A DNA stretch of 64,000 nt from Pseudomonas anguilliseptica (GTDB taxonomy: Bacteria > Pseudomonadota > Gammaproteobacteria > Pseudomonadales > Pseudomonadaceae), in contig NZ_JAEIOI010000001.1 of assembly GCF_021375795.1 (NCBI RefSeq), forward strand, positions 248,001 to 312,000, written 5' to 3'. Below the pieces are notes generated by a model. The model had not been told where the DNA came from. It saw only the letters and a program-made list of their open reading frames with translations, and searched no databases. Positions 51,879 through 60,817 of the stretch are shown in pieces; position 1 is the stretch's first letter, and each line of letters starts with the position of its first letter. A program made the position numbers and the translations under genes.

Positions 51879-52772
51879 TCAGCTTGTCGCGTCTGCTAAA
51901 AGTTTCTGTGCTTCGGCAAAGCAGGCCTCTGCCAGGGCCGAGCGCGGCGCGCTGCGGCGCAGGATCAGGCCCAGCGGGGCGAGGGTGTGGGCGTCTTCGA
52001 TGGGCGTCAGCGCCAGGTGTTCGGTGAACTCGGCCAGGCCGCTGTTGAGCGGCATGATCGCGCAGCACAGCCCGGCGCTGACTGCTTGCAGCAGTTGATG
52101 CACGGCATCGGTTTCCAGTCGTGGGTTGGGCGTCAGGCCACGGGAGCGAAAGCTGTGGTCGATCGACTGGCGAAAATGCATGCCGGCCGAGAGCAGGCCC
52201 AGCGGCAGGTCGATCAGGCTTTCCCAGCGCAGCGCCGGGCGGGTGAACTGGAAATGCCGGCGGTCATACAGCAGGCCCATGCGCGTTTCCGCCAGCTCCA
52301 GGCTGTCGAAATGCTCCGGGTTGAGGCGGTCGAGGTAGGACAGGCCGAGGTCGAGCTGATTACGCCCGAGGCGTTCGAGAATTTCCTCGCTGCTCAGGGC
52401 AAACAACTGAAAGCGCAGCCCGGCATGCTGCTCGGCGAAAAACTGTACCAGGCGCATCGGATCAAAGCCGGCCAGCGGCACCACGCCCAGACGCAAGGTG
52501 CCGACCAGCTGGCCACGGCAGGCAGCGGCTTCGGCATACAGGCCGTCGTGGGCGGCCATCACACTGCGTGCCCAGGCCAGGATGCGCTCACCTTCGGCGC
52601 TGAAACCTTCGAAGCGCTGGCCGCGTCGGACCAGTTCCAGACCCAGTTCGTCTTCCAGCTGACGCAGACGCATCGACAAGGTTGGCTGGGTGATATGGCA
52701 GCGCGCGGCGGCCTGACCGAAGTGGCGGGTTTCATCCAGGGCGATGAGGAACTTCAGCTGTTTGATATCCAC
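51879..52772 (-). CDS. LysR-family transcriptional regulator
   Basis: A 297-residue regulator starting MDIKQLKFLIALDETRHFGQ. Winged helix-turn-helix at residues 1-62 (GQAAARCHITQPTLSMRLRQLEDELG) and an effector-binding domain (about 90-290). It lies between fdhD and the LysM-protein gene, which it faces away from. The same LysR gene is next to these genes in P. aeruginosa. Targets unknown. Confidence 0.93.
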   Translation of the reverse strand: MDIKQLKFLIALDETRHFGQAAARCHITQPTLSMRLRQLEDELGLELVRRGQRFEGFSAEGERILAWARSVMAAHDGLYAEAAACRGQLVGTLRLGVVPLAGFDPMRLVQFFAEQHAGLRFQLFALSSEEILERLGRNQLDLGLSYLDRLNPEHFDSLELAETRMGLLYDRRHFQFTRPALRWESLIDLPLGLLSAGMHFRQSIDHSFRSRGLTPNPRLETDAVHQLLQAVSAGLCCAIMPLNSGLAEFTEHLALTPIEDAHTLAPLGLILRRSAPRSALAEACFAEAQKLLADATS

Positions 52773-52964
52773 GATGTGTCCTTAATACCCTGGTTTGCGC
52801 CGATTCTATCAGGCAGTTGCGTGCGCCCAGGCGCTGAATACGGCCTATGGCGCGGCCGGCAGCGACAGTGGCGGCTGTGGCACCTTTGTCACGAATCAGA
52901 GTCTAGACTTCTGGCTCCGGGCAGCACCGCCCGGTCACTTTCCAAGGAATCACGAGGAAGCCTT

Positions 52965-53402
52965 ATGAGTCTGTTTGCCTTTGTCAAAGAAGCCGGAACC
53001 AAACTCTGGGAGTCGCTGGTCGGTCAGGAGGCCCAGGCGGCCGAGTCACTGGCGGCGCATGTCGCCAAGGTGGGCTTGGGGAACCCGGCGATTCAGATCA
53101 GCGTCGAGGGCGAGAAGGTCATTGCCCGTGGCGAGGTAGCCAGCCAGGAAGAGAAGGAGAAAATCCTGCTGGCGTTGGGCAACGTCGCCGGCGTCGCCGA
53201 AGTGGAAGACCATATCAGCGTGACCACGCCGGCCCCGGCGGCGCGCTTTGTCACGGTGAAGAAGGGCGACACCCTGAGCGCGATTGCCAAGGCCGAATAC
53301 GGCAACGCCAATGCCTATCCGAAAATCTTTGAAGCCAACAAGCCGATGCTCAGCCACCCGGACAAGATCTATCCGGGCCAGGTGCTGCGTATTCCCGAGT
53401 AG
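52965..53402 (+). CDS. BON and LysM domain protein (Kbp/YgaU type)
   Basis: A 145-residue protein with an N-terminal amphipathic segment (MSLFAFVKEAGTKLWESLVG), BON domain (about 30-85) and C-terminal LysM domain (VTVKKGDTLSAIAKAEYGN... to YPGQVLRIPE). E. coli Kbp (YgaU) has the same layout and is a potassium-binding protein. No signal peptide is visible. ATG 52965 has GAGGAAG upstream; an open frame extends far upstream through the antisense LysR but is not coding. Confidence 0.93.
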   Translation: MSLFAFVKEAGTKLWESLVGQEAQAAESLAAHVAKVGLGNPAIQISVEGEKVIARGEVASQEEKEKILLALGNVAGVAEVEDHISVTTPAPAARFVTVKKGDTLSAIAKAEYGNANAYPKIFEANKPMLSHPDKIYPGQVLRIPE

Positions 53403-53411
53403 AGCGCCATT

Positions 53412-53460
53412 GTGGGAGGGGCTTTAGCCGCGACTGTCGCCGCTAAAGCGCCTCCCACAC
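53412..53460. repeat. REP-like palindrome
   Basis: TGTGGGAGGGGCTTTAGCCG... pairs with CCGCTAAAGCGCCTCCCACA, a near-perfect inverted repeat of about 23-bp arms between two convergent genes. Same family as 10002-10068. May also terminate transcription from both sides. Confidence 0.88.
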
Positions 53461-53464
53461 ATCA

Positions 53465-54139
53465 TTAGCCGTTCTTCTCAAGGCCTTGCAACAACTCCCG
53501 ATAATCCTCGACGGCCGCAAATTCCTCGGTGTCCTTCGGCCCCGCCTGACTATCCGGCTGGCGCACGGCGAGCAGGTGGCCGACGCCGAAACGCCCGGCG
53601 CTGCGCAGAATCGGCAGGCTGTCATCGATAAACAGGCTACGCGCAGGTGTGAAGCGGATGTCCTGCTGCAGGGCGTGCCAGAACTGCTGGTCTTCCTTGG
53701 GGAAACCATAGTCGTGGGAGCTGATCAGTCGGTCGAAATAGGGCGCCAGTTCGATACGTTCCAGCTTTAGCGACAGCGAATCGCGGTGTGCGTTGGTGAT
53801 CATGACCACCTGTTTGCCGGCGGTGCGCAGGGCCTGAATAAAGGTGTCGGCGTCCGGGCGCAGGGCGATCAGGTGCGCCACTTCGCGCTTGAGGTCGCGG
53901 ATCGACAGGTTCAGCTCGCGGCTCCAGAAATCCGTGCAGTACCAGTTGAGGGTGCCGGCGTGCTCGCGAAACAGCGGCAGCAGCTCGGCCTCGGCCAGCG
54001 CGCGGCTGACGCCATGCAACTCGGCATAGCGCTGCGGCAGGTGCTGCAACCAGAAGTGGTTGTCGAAGTGCAGGTCGAGCAGGGTGCCGTCCATATCCAA
54101 CAGGACGGTGTCGATGGCGTTCCAGATCAGTGACGGCAT
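53465..54139 (-). CDS. yrfG: HAD-family nucleotidase (YrfG type)
   Basis: A 224-residue HAD hydrolase. Motif I LLDMDGTLLDL with the nucleophile Asp, motif II MITNAH, motif III Lys in PKED, and motif IV SLFIDDS. The sequence resembles E. coli YrfG, a GMP/IMP nucleotidase. ATG 54139 is chosen; the open frame to 54205 adds a segment not seen in the family. It is divergent from nudE, an arrangement shared with other gammaproteobacteria. Confidence 0.9.
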   Translation of the reverse strand: MPSLIWNAIDTVLLDMDGTLLDLHFDNHFWLQHLPQRYAELHGVSRALAEAELLPLFREHAGTLNWYCTDFWSRELNLSIRDLKREVAHLIALRPDADTFIQALRTAGKQVVMITNAHRDSLSLKLERIELAPYFDRLISSHDYGFPKEDQQFWHALQQDIRFTPARSLFIDDSLPILRSAGRFGVGHLLAVRQPDSQAGPKDTEEFAAVEDYRELLQGLEKNG

Positions 54140-54352
54140 GCAGGTTCTTTCGTTTACGCTGCGGGGCCTGTCGCGATTTTCGCCATGGGCGTCGTCATCG
54201 CGCAATCTCCGGCAGGGACAATGGGAAAAGGCACGGTATGATAACCCGCTACTTCACTTCACTCTCGATACATCCGGGCATTGCTGCACGCGCCAACGCG
54301 TGGCCGCCACACAGTCCGACAGGCCTGTAACAACCCGTCAAGGAGCCGCCCC

Positions 54353-54919
54353 ATGCGTCAGAAGCCCACTGTCCTCGCTCGCGAAATCGTCGCCAGCAGC
54401 CGCCTGTTCCGCGTTGAGGAGTTGCAACTGCGCTTCAGCAATGGCGTGGAGCGCACCTACGAACGCCTGGTGGGCAAGGGCTCGGGCTATGGTGCGGTGA
54501 TGGTGGTGGCGATGGTCGATGACGAGCACGCGCTGTTGGTCGAGGAATACTGCGGCGGCACCGATGACTACCAGTTGTCACTGCCCAAAGGGCTGATCGA
54601 GCCCGGTGAGGACGTGTTGGTGGCGGCCAACCGTGAGTTGAAGGAAGAAGCCGGCTTTGGTGCGCGTCAGCTGGAGCTGCTGGCCGAGCTGAGCCTGTCG
54701 CCGGGCTATATGAGCCAGAAGATTCAGGTGGTGCTGGCCTCGGACCTCTATGAAGAGCGCCTGCCGGGCGATGAGCCGGAGCCGATGCGCGTCGACCAGA
54801 CCAGCCTGCGTGAGCTGTCTAGTTTGATCCAACACCCTCAATTCACCGAAGGCCGTGCCCTGGCGGCGCTGTATCTGGCCCGCGATGTACTGACTCAGCG
54901 CGGGATCTTTAAACCATGA
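54353..54919 (+). CDS. nudE: NudE ADP-compound Nudix hydrolase
   Basis: A 188-residue Nudix hydrolase cleaving ADP-ribose, Ap3A and NADH-type compounds. The Nudix box starts with GLIEPGED and ends with RELKEEAG (about residues 81-102), matching GX5EX7REUXEEXGU. ATG 54353 has AAGGAG upstream. It overlaps cysQ by 4 bp, a pairing seen widely (nudE-cysQ). Confidence 0.95.
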   Translation: MRQKPTVLAREIVASSRLFRVEELQLRFSNGVERTYERLVGKGSGYGAVMVVAMVDDEHALLVEEYCGGTDDYQLSLPKGLIEPGEDVLVAANRELKEEAGFGARQLELLAELSLSPGYMSQKIQVVLASDLYEERLPGDEPEPMRVDQTSLRELSSLIQHPQFTEGRALAALYLARDVLTQRGIFKP

Positions 54920-55737
54920 GCCATCCGCTGATCCATGCTGTGATTGAACTGGTACGCCAGGCCGGCGTGGCGACGCTGCCGCATTGGCGCGCCGATGTAA
55001 CGGTCAATGAAAAAGCCGACGCCTCGCCTGTGACTGCTGCGGATATGGCCGCGCACCATATTCTTAATGACGGCCTGCTGGCCCTTGCCCCGGATATTCC
55101 GGTGCTGTCTGAGGAAGCAGCGGATATTGCCCTGAGCACCCGTGCACAGTGGTCGCGTTGGTGGCTGGTCGACCCGCTGGATGGCACCAAGGAATTTATC
55201 GCCGGCTCCGAGGAATTCACCGTCAACGTCGCGCTGATCGAACAGGGCCGCGTAGTATTCGGCGTGGTGGGCATTCCGGCCACCGGTCAGTGCTATTACG
55301 GCGGTGCCGGTCTTGGGGCTTGGCGCGCCGATGCGGCGGGTATGGCTGAGCCGATTCATGTGCGTCTGGCCCCGCAGGAGGCCTTTACCCTGGTGGCCAG
55401 CCGCCGTCATTCCAGCCCGGCGCAGGAAGCGTTGTTGACCGGGTTGAGCGAGCGCTTTGGTGATCTGCAACTGGCCAATGTCGGCAGCTCGCTGAAGTTC
55501 TGCCTGCTGGCCGAAGGCAATGCCGATTGCTACCCGCGTTTGGCGCCGACTTCGCAGTGGGACACCGCCGCAGCGCAGGGCGTGCTGGAAGGGGCGGGCG
55601 GTGAAGTGCTGACGCTCAAGGGCGAAGTGTTGACCTATGAGGCGCGTGAGTCGCTGCTTAATCCGTATTTTCTGGCGCTGCCGGCTGCAGCAGCCTGGCG
55701 CACCGAGTTGATTCAGCTGGCCCGCGCGTTGGATTAA
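54916..55737 (+). CDS. cysQ: CysQ, 3'(2'),5'-bisphosphate nucleotidase
   Basis: A 273-residue Mg-dependent, Li-sensitive phosphatase removing the 3' phosphate of PAP formed in sulfate assimilation. The inositol-monophosphatase family motifs are SEEAADIALS (metal-binding Glu pair), DPLDGTKEFIAGSEEFTVN, and the C-terminal APTSQWDTAAAQGVLEGAGG. It is coupled to nudE. A short palindrome follows at 55746. Confidence 0.96.
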   Translation: MSHPLIHAVIELVRQAGVATLPHWRADVTVNEKADASPVTAADMAAHHILNDGLLALAPDIPVLSEEAADIALSTRAQWSRWWLVDPLDGTKEFIAGSEEFTVNVALIEQGRVVFGVVGIPATGQCYYGGAGLGAWRADAAGMAEPIHVRLAPQEAFTLVASRRHSSPAQEALLTGLSERFGDLQLANVGSSLKFCLLAEGNADCYPRLAPTSQWDTAAAQGVLEGAGGEVLTLKGEVLTYEARESLLNPYFLALPAAAAWRTELIQLARALD

Positions 55738-55745
55738 GCCCGTAG

Positions 55746-55772
55746 GATGGGTTAGCCGCAGGCCAACCCATC
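55746..55772. repeat. Short intergenic palindrome
   Basis: GATGGGTT and AACCCATC flank an 11-bp loop just after cysQ and before the end of the convergent fabY. This GTAGGATGGGTT element is another dispersed pseudomonad repeat and may serve as a terminator. Confidence 0.6.
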
Positions 55773-55780
55773 ACTGATGC

Positions 55781-57691
55781 TCAGTCGAGCATATCGCCGT
55801 AGCGCGCGTCCTTCTTGAACAGCAGCGGCTGGGCGAAGCCCGGCACCTTGATCTGCTCGGTGCTGATCTCGATCTGCTGATCGTCGATCAGGTCATTACC
55901 GAAGTTATAGATAATCCCCAGATCTCCCAGCAGCGCTTGCGCGTCGTAGGTTTGAGCGGCGTGGCGCGTGGCTTCGCGGCGTTGCAGGTAGGCGGCGAAG
56001 GCCGCTTCGCCATGGCGCTTGCGCAGCATGCGTTCGGCCACATGCGGCGCCAGCAGCAGGGCGCTGGCGTTGTTGCCGCCAAAACCCTTGGAGTTGATAA
56101 AACAGACGTCGAGCTGCTCGGGCGTGCGGGTGCGGTCGCTGGTGGCGAAGCTCAGATGCTGCTGGTGCACGTCTTCAGCCACCGCATCGATGGTCTTGAT
56201 GCCGGGGATGATGCCGTACTTGAAACTGCCCAGGGCGGAGATCACCTGATCGCCACTGGCGGTGGCCAGGGAGTGGCCGACAAAGGCTTTCACCGCCGTG
56301 ACCGGCCATTGCTCGATGGCGAAGGCGCTGGCCACGCGGTCGAGAATTTCCGATTCGGTCACCCGGTTGGCCGGGGTGCTGGAGCCGTGGGCATGCACAA
56401 AGCTGCGCTCGCGCACCGCGTCGATGCCCAGCAGCTGAACGGCGCTGGCCACGGCCTTGGCCACGGTCAGGTAGTTGCCGGGGCCGGGGGCGGAAATGGA
56501 TTTCTTGAAGCCGTCGGCGTTGATAAACACATCCGGCACCGCACCATGAATATCCGCGCCCAGCTCCAGAGCCAGTTCATCATCCATCAGCACCACGAAC
56601 TGGCAGGCCTCGGCCAGGGTAAAGCCACAGTTTTCGCCAAACGGGCGGCTGGCGCGGCGGAAGTCGACCGAGTCCTTGCCTTCGATCTGGCGTAGGCCGT
56701 CTTCGGTGGCCAGCGCGCCCATGGCGCCGTAACCCTCGATGCATTCCTGATTGATTGGCGCTTCGCTGCTGCCGATTATCACTACCCGCGCTTTGCCATT
56801 GGCAATCTGTTCGATGCCCTTCTGCAGGTTATAGAGGAAGGTGGCGCAGGCGCCGGTGATGGCGCCGGTGGTGCCAACGCTGCCCAGCACGTAGGCGTTG
56901 ATAAAGTCCGCCGACATGGTGTTGAGGCCCAGGGCCAGTTGCTTGGCGGTGACGCGGCCGCCTTTGAGGCGCGACTGCATCAGGCCGCCGAAGCCGTTTT
57001 CGTCGAGCTGACTCATGATGCAACTGGAGAACACCGCGACTTCGTCGGGGGCCACGTGCTGCATGATGGTTTGCCAATCGATGCCGGTGGCGCGTAGCGC
57101 GTCGGTGACGCCGGCGATGGTCATGGCCAGGCCGCGCGGGTGGAAGCGCGCGTTGTACAGCTCGCTCGGTTCGAAGCCTGTGGGCAGCTGGCCGGCGGAT
57201 TTCACCGGCAGGGCGCGGTAGCTGTCGACCTTGAATTCGCAGTTGTCGTGCAGGGTCACCAGCACTTCGCTGGCGTTCAGTTCGTCCACTGTCCAGTCGC
57301 TCGGCAGCGGCTCGGGCAGGTGCTTGCGCAGGGTGATAAAGCTCAGCGGCTGACCGGCGGTGGCGCTGATGTCGATGGTTTTCTGCCAGTGTGCGGCGTC
57401 GACATCCAGATGCTGTTTCTCGATACGGCGCACCAGGGTCGAGGCGAGAATCTGCTCGGCGAAGCGGCTGTCGATCTCGGCCAGGCTCAGGGTGTTGCCG
57501 GAGTCATCCTGATAGTGGCCATCAACCACCTTGACCAGCTTCATCATCACTGCCAGGCCGGCGAGGGTTTGCTGGCGCGCGGGCGTATCCATGGATTCGA
57601 TTACGGTGCGGCGGAAGCCATGGTGAAAGGAGCTGCGCCCGGCCGCGTTATAGCCACCAAAACCAACGATCACAGGTAAGCGTGAGGTCAC
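55781..57691 (-). CDS. fabY: FabY, acetyl-CoA-utilising beta-ketoacyl-ACP synthase
   Basis: A 636-residue ketoacyl synthase, far longer than FabB/FabF. The active-site Cys is in TGACATFLYNLQKG, and catalytic His residues are in HAHGSSTPANRVTE and KAFVGHSLATASG. The size, the N-terminus (VTSRLPVIVGFGGYNAAGRS) and the neighbours cysQ-nudE match P. aeruginosa FabY, which starts fatty acid synthesis from acetyl-CoA and malonyl-ACP in place of FabH. Start is GTG 57691 with AAGGAG seven bases upstream; the frame extends to 57724 but without a site. Confidence 0.93.
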   Translation of the reverse strand: MTSRLPVIVGFGGYNAAGRSSFHHGFRRTVIESMDTPARQQTLAGLAVMMKLVKVVDGHYQDDSGNTLSLAEIDSRFAEQILASTLVRRIEKQHLDVDAAHWQKTIDISATAGQPLSFITLRKHLPEPLPSDWTVDELNASEVLVTLHDNCEFKVDSYRALPVKSAGQLPTGFEPSELYNARFHPRGLAMTIAGVTDALRATGIDWQTIMQHVAPDEVAVFSSCIMSQLDENGFGGLMQSRLKGGRVTAKQLALGLNTMSADFINAYVLGSVGTTGAITGACATFLYNLQKGIEQIANGKARVVIIGSSEAPINQECIEGYGAMGALATEDGLRQIEGKDSVDFRRASRPFGENCGFTLAEACQFVVLMDDELALELGADIHGAVPDVFINADGFKKSISAPGPGNYLTVAKAVASAVQLLGIDAVRERSFVHAHGSSTPANRVTESEILDRVASAFAIEQWPVTAVKAFVGHSLATASGDQVISALGSFKYGIIPGIKTIDAVAEDVHQQHLSFATSDRTRTPEQLDVCFINSKGFGGNNASALLLAPHVAERMLRKRHGEAAFAAYLQRREATRHAAQTYDAQALLGDLGIIYNFGNDLIDDQQIEISTEQIKVPGFAQPLLFKKDARYGDMLD

Positions 57692-57933
57692 TCGATAACT
57701 CCTTGAAAAGAGGGCGCCAGACAAGCCGAGATAAAGCTATGGAGGCTTGTCACGCAGTCTGGAGCGCGCTGCGGCGGTTATTACGCCGCGCTCAAGCGCC
57801 CAGCATGGCTGTTCGGATGCCTATGCTGACGTGATTGCTGACTTGCGAGTCACGGTTTCGACCAAGGTCGCGCATCGCTAAAGCCTTACGGCTGTTATGG
57901 TCTCTGCGCACAACGCCCAGCTGGAGAACAACA

Positions 57934-59583
57934 ATGCACAGCGTCAATCCCTACGAGTACGGCATGCCCCGCGATGCGGCGAATTTTCAGGCACTCAGCC
58001 CACTGAGCTTTCTTGAGCGCGCCGCCAGTGTCTATCCGCAGCGCCTGGCGTTGATCAATGGCAGCCTGCGCCAGACCTGGGGCGAAACCTACAGCCGCAG
58101 TATTCGTTTGGCCTCGGCGCTGGCCCAGCGCGGCATCGGCCTGGGCGACACGGTGGCGGTGATCGCGCCCAACGGCCCGGCAATGTTCGAGGCGCATTTT
58201 GGCGTGCCGATGTGTGGCGCGGTGCTGAATGCCATCAACACTCGCCTGGATGCCGAAGCCATCGCCTTTATCCTGCAGCACGGCGAAGCCAAGGTGCTGC
58301 TGGTGGACAAGGAGTTCGGCGAACTGGCGCAGCGTGTGGTCGGCCATTTGCCCCAGCCGCCGTTGGTGATTGGCATCGATGACCCGGAATACGCTGACGG
58401 TCTGCTGATCGGCCAGCTGGAGTACGAGGCGCTGCTGGCCGAAGGCGACCCTGACTATGCCTGGCAGTTGCCGGCGGACGAGTGGCAGGCGATCTCGCTC
58501 AACTACACCTCCGGCACCACCGGCAACCCCAAAGGCGTGGTCTATCACCACCGAGGCGCTCACCTGAATGCGCTGTCCAACGCCATGTGCTGGGACATGA
58601 GCCGCTTCCCGGTGTACCTGTGGACGCTGCCGATGTTCCACTGCAATGGCTGGTGCTTCCCCTGGGCGCTGGCCGCCTATGTCGGGGTCAACGTGTGCCT
58701 GCGCCATGTGCGCGCCGAAGCCATCTACCCTGCCATCGCCGAGCATGGTGTCGACCATTTCTGTGGCGCGCCGATCGTGCTGAATATGCTGGCCAACGCC
58801 GATGACGCGCTGAAAGCGCTGAAAACCCAACCGGTCAAAGTGCTCACCGCCGGCGCCGCGCCGCCTGCGGCGGTGATCGAGGCCATGGAAGCCCTGGAGT
58901 TTCGCGTGACCCACGTTTATGGCCTGACTGAGACCTACGGCCCCAGCGTGGCCTGCGAATGGAAGAGCGAGTGGGACAGCGAAACTCCGGAACAGCGCGC
59001 GCGCCTGAAGTCCCGCCAGGGCGTGCGTGCGCCGCTGCTCGACGGCCTGATGGTGGCCGACCCGGATACTCTGCAACCGGTGCCGAAAGATGGTCAGACC
59101 ATCGGCGAAATCATGATGCGCGGCAACGTGGTGATGAAAGGCTATTTGAAGAACCCCTCAGCCACCGCCGAGGCCTTTGCCGGCGGCTGGTTCCACTCCG
59201 GCGACCTGGCGGTGTGGCACGCCGACGGTTATGTAGAAATCAAGGATCGCAGCAAGGACATCATTATTTCCGGCGGCGAGAACATCTCCTCCATCGAAGT
59301 GGAAGACGTGTTGTATCGCCATCCACTGATTCTGGAGGCGGCCGTAGTGGCCATGGCCCATGCCAAATGGGGCGAAACACCCTGCGCCTTCGTCACCCTC
59401 AAGCCGGGCGCCGAGTTGACCGCCGAGGAAGTCGTCACCTTCTGTCAGCAGCGCATGGCGCGCTTCAAGGTGCCGGGCTGTGTGGTGTTTACCAGCCTGC
59501 CGAAAACCAGCACCGGCAAGGTGCAGAAGTTCGTGCTGCGCGAGCAGGCCAAGCAGTTGGCTGCCCAGCAGGCAGTGGCATAA
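57934..59583 (+). CDS. AMP-dependent acyl-CoA synthetase
   Basis: A 549-residue adenylate-forming enzyme that activates a carboxylic acid to acyl-CoA through acyl-AMP. Motifs: P-loop YTSGTTGNPKGVVYHH, YGLTETYGP, HSGDLAVWHADGYVEIKDR and the catalytic Lys in PKTSTGKVQK. The substrate is probably a short- or medium-chain fatty acid, not determinable here. ATG 57934 follows GGAGA. It is divergent from fabY with about 240 bp between. Confidence 0.94.
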   Translation: MHSVNPYEYGMPRDAANFQALSPLSFLERAASVYPQRLALINGSLRQTWGETYSRSIRLASALAQRGIGLGDTVAVIAPNGPAMFEAHFGVPMCGAVLNAINTRLDAEAIAFILQHGEAKVLLVDKEFGELAQRVVGHLPQPPLVIGIDDPEYADGLLIGQLEYEALLAEGDPDYAWQLPADEWQAISLNYTSGTTGNPKGVVYHHRGAHLNALSNAMCWDMSRFPVYLWTLPMFHCNGWCFPWALAAYVGVNVCLRHVRAEAIYPAIAEHGVDHFCGAPIVLNMLANADDALKALKTQPVKVLTAGAAPPAAVIEAMEALEFRVTHVYGLTETYGPSVACEWKSEWDSETPEQRARLKSRQGVRAPLLDGLMVADPDTLQPVPKDGQTIGEIMMRGNVVMKGYLKNPSATAEAFAGGWFHSGDLAVWHADGYVEIKDRSKDIIISGGENISSIEVEDVLYRHPLILEAAVVAMAHAKWGETPCAFVTLKPGAELTAEEVVTFCQQRMARFKVPGCVVFTSLPKTSTGKVQKFVLREQAKQLAAQQAVA

Positions 59584-59693
59584 AGGGGGTTGAAGGCACT
59601 TGTTACAGGTTTAAATGGATAGCGAGTTGAGAACCTAAATGGCATTCACTAGTATTTGGCACCTTAACTCGTCTATACCAAGAGGCATTCTTC

Positions 59694-60695
59694 ATGCAGG
59701 TAAGCAAAGGGTTGTTCGCTGCACTCTCTCTCACAGCGCTGGCCAGCACGGCGCAGGCCGCCGATGAAGTGGTGGTTTACTCCGCGCGTATCGACGAGCT
59801 GATCAAGCCGGTATTCGACGCCTACACCGCGAAAACCGGGGTTAAGGTCAAGTTCATCACCGACAAGGAAGCGCCGCTGATCGCGCGTCTGAAAGCTGAA
59901 GGTGCCAACACCCCGGCTGACCTGCTGATCACCGTCGACGCCGGCAACCTCTGGCAGGCCGAGCAGGAAGGCGTGCTGCAGCCGACCAAATCCGAGCTGA
60001 TTGCCGCCAATATCCCCGCCCAGTATCGCTCCAGCACCGACAGCTGGACTGGCTTGTCGCTGCGCGCGCGGACCATCTTCTACTCCACCGAGCGGGTTAA
60101 ACCGAGCGAGCTGAGCACTTACGAAGCCCTGGCCGACAAGAACTGGGAAGGCCGTCTGTGCCTGCGTACCAGCAAGAAGGTCTACAACCAGTCGCTGACC
60201 GCCACCCTGATCGAAACCCATGGTGAAGCCAAAACCGAAGAAATCGTCAAAGGCTGGGTGAGCAACCTGGCGACCGACGTATTCGCCGATGACACCGCGC
60301 TGCTGCAGGCCATCGACGCGGGTCAGTGCGACGTCGGTATCACCAACACTTACTACTACGGCCGTCTGCACAAGCAGCAGCCTGATCTGAAAGTGAAGCC
60401 GTACTGGCCGAACCAGAACGACCGTGGCGTGCACGTCAACCTGGCCGGTGCTGGTGTGACCAAGCATGCGCCAAACGCTGAAGCCGCGCGCAAACTGCTG
60501 GAGTGGATGACTACTCCGGAAGCGCAAACCATCTTCGCGGGCGTCAACCAGGAGTTTCCGGCCAACCCGGCTGTTGAGCCTTCTGCCGAAGTGGCAGCCT
60601 GGGGTACCTTCAAGGCCGACACCATCGCCACTGAAGTGGCTGGCAAGCGTCAGGCAGAAGCGACCATGTTGATGGATCGCGCTGGCTGGAACTGA
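59694..60695 (+). CDS. Periplasmic ferric-iron binding protein (FbpA/HitA type)
   Basis: A 333-residue solute-binding protein: signal peptide [22 protein letters not shown], then [20 protein letters not shown] typical of iron-binding family 1 proteins. The Tyr residues in [13 protein letters not shown] near residue 220 are the usual Fe(III) ligands. It delivers ferric iron to the inner-membrane permease encoded downstream. Two hairpins separate it from the permease gene. No convincing Fur box was found upstream. Confidence 0.94.
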   Translation: MQVSKGLFAALSLTALASTAQAADEVVVYSARIDELIKPVFDAYTAKTGVKVKFITDKEAPLIARLKAEGANTPADLLITVDAGNLWQAEQEGVLQPTKSELIAANIPAQYRSSTDSWTGLSLRARTIFYSTERVKPSELSTYEALADKNWEGRLCLRTSKKVYNQSLTATLIETHGEAKTEEIVKGWVSNLATDVFADDTALLQAIDAGQCDVGITNTYYYGRLHKQQPDLKVKPYWPNQNDRGVHVNLAGAGVTKHAPNAEAARKLLEWMTTPEAQTIFAGVNQEFPANPAVEPSAEVAAWGTFKADTIATEVAGKRQAEATMLMDRAGWN

Positions 60696-60710
60696 GCCTG
60701 GGCTAAGCCG

Positions 60711-60745
60711 GCAGGTGGAAAAGCCGTCACGGTTTTCCACCCTGC
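60711..60745 (+). terminator. Intercistronic hairpin after the binding-protein gene
   Basis: GCAGGTGGAAAA at 60711-60722 pairs with TTTTCCACCCTGC (one mismatch) at 60733-60745. It lies 16 bp after the stop and would stabilise the upstream message or partly terminate, giving more binding protein than permease. Confidence 0.65.
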
Positions 60746-60769
60746 AACTCGCTGGCTTTATACTGCCGA

Positions 60770-60797
60770 CGCCCCGCACTTGCGGGGCGTTGTCTTT
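60770..60797 (+). terminator. Second intercistronic hairpin
   Basis: CGCCCCGC and GCGGGGCG (60770-60789) form a tight stem with a 4-nt loop followed by a T-rich tract, 20 bp before the permease start. A partial terminator or attenuator. Confidence 0.6.
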
Positions 60798-60817
60798 TCC
60801 GCTGTAGAGGACTTTGC

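Noticed and set aside
59584-59693. Possible Fur box upstream of the iron-binding protein gene
   Set aside because: GATAGCGAGTTGAGAACC-like sequence matches the Fur consensus too poorly to call.
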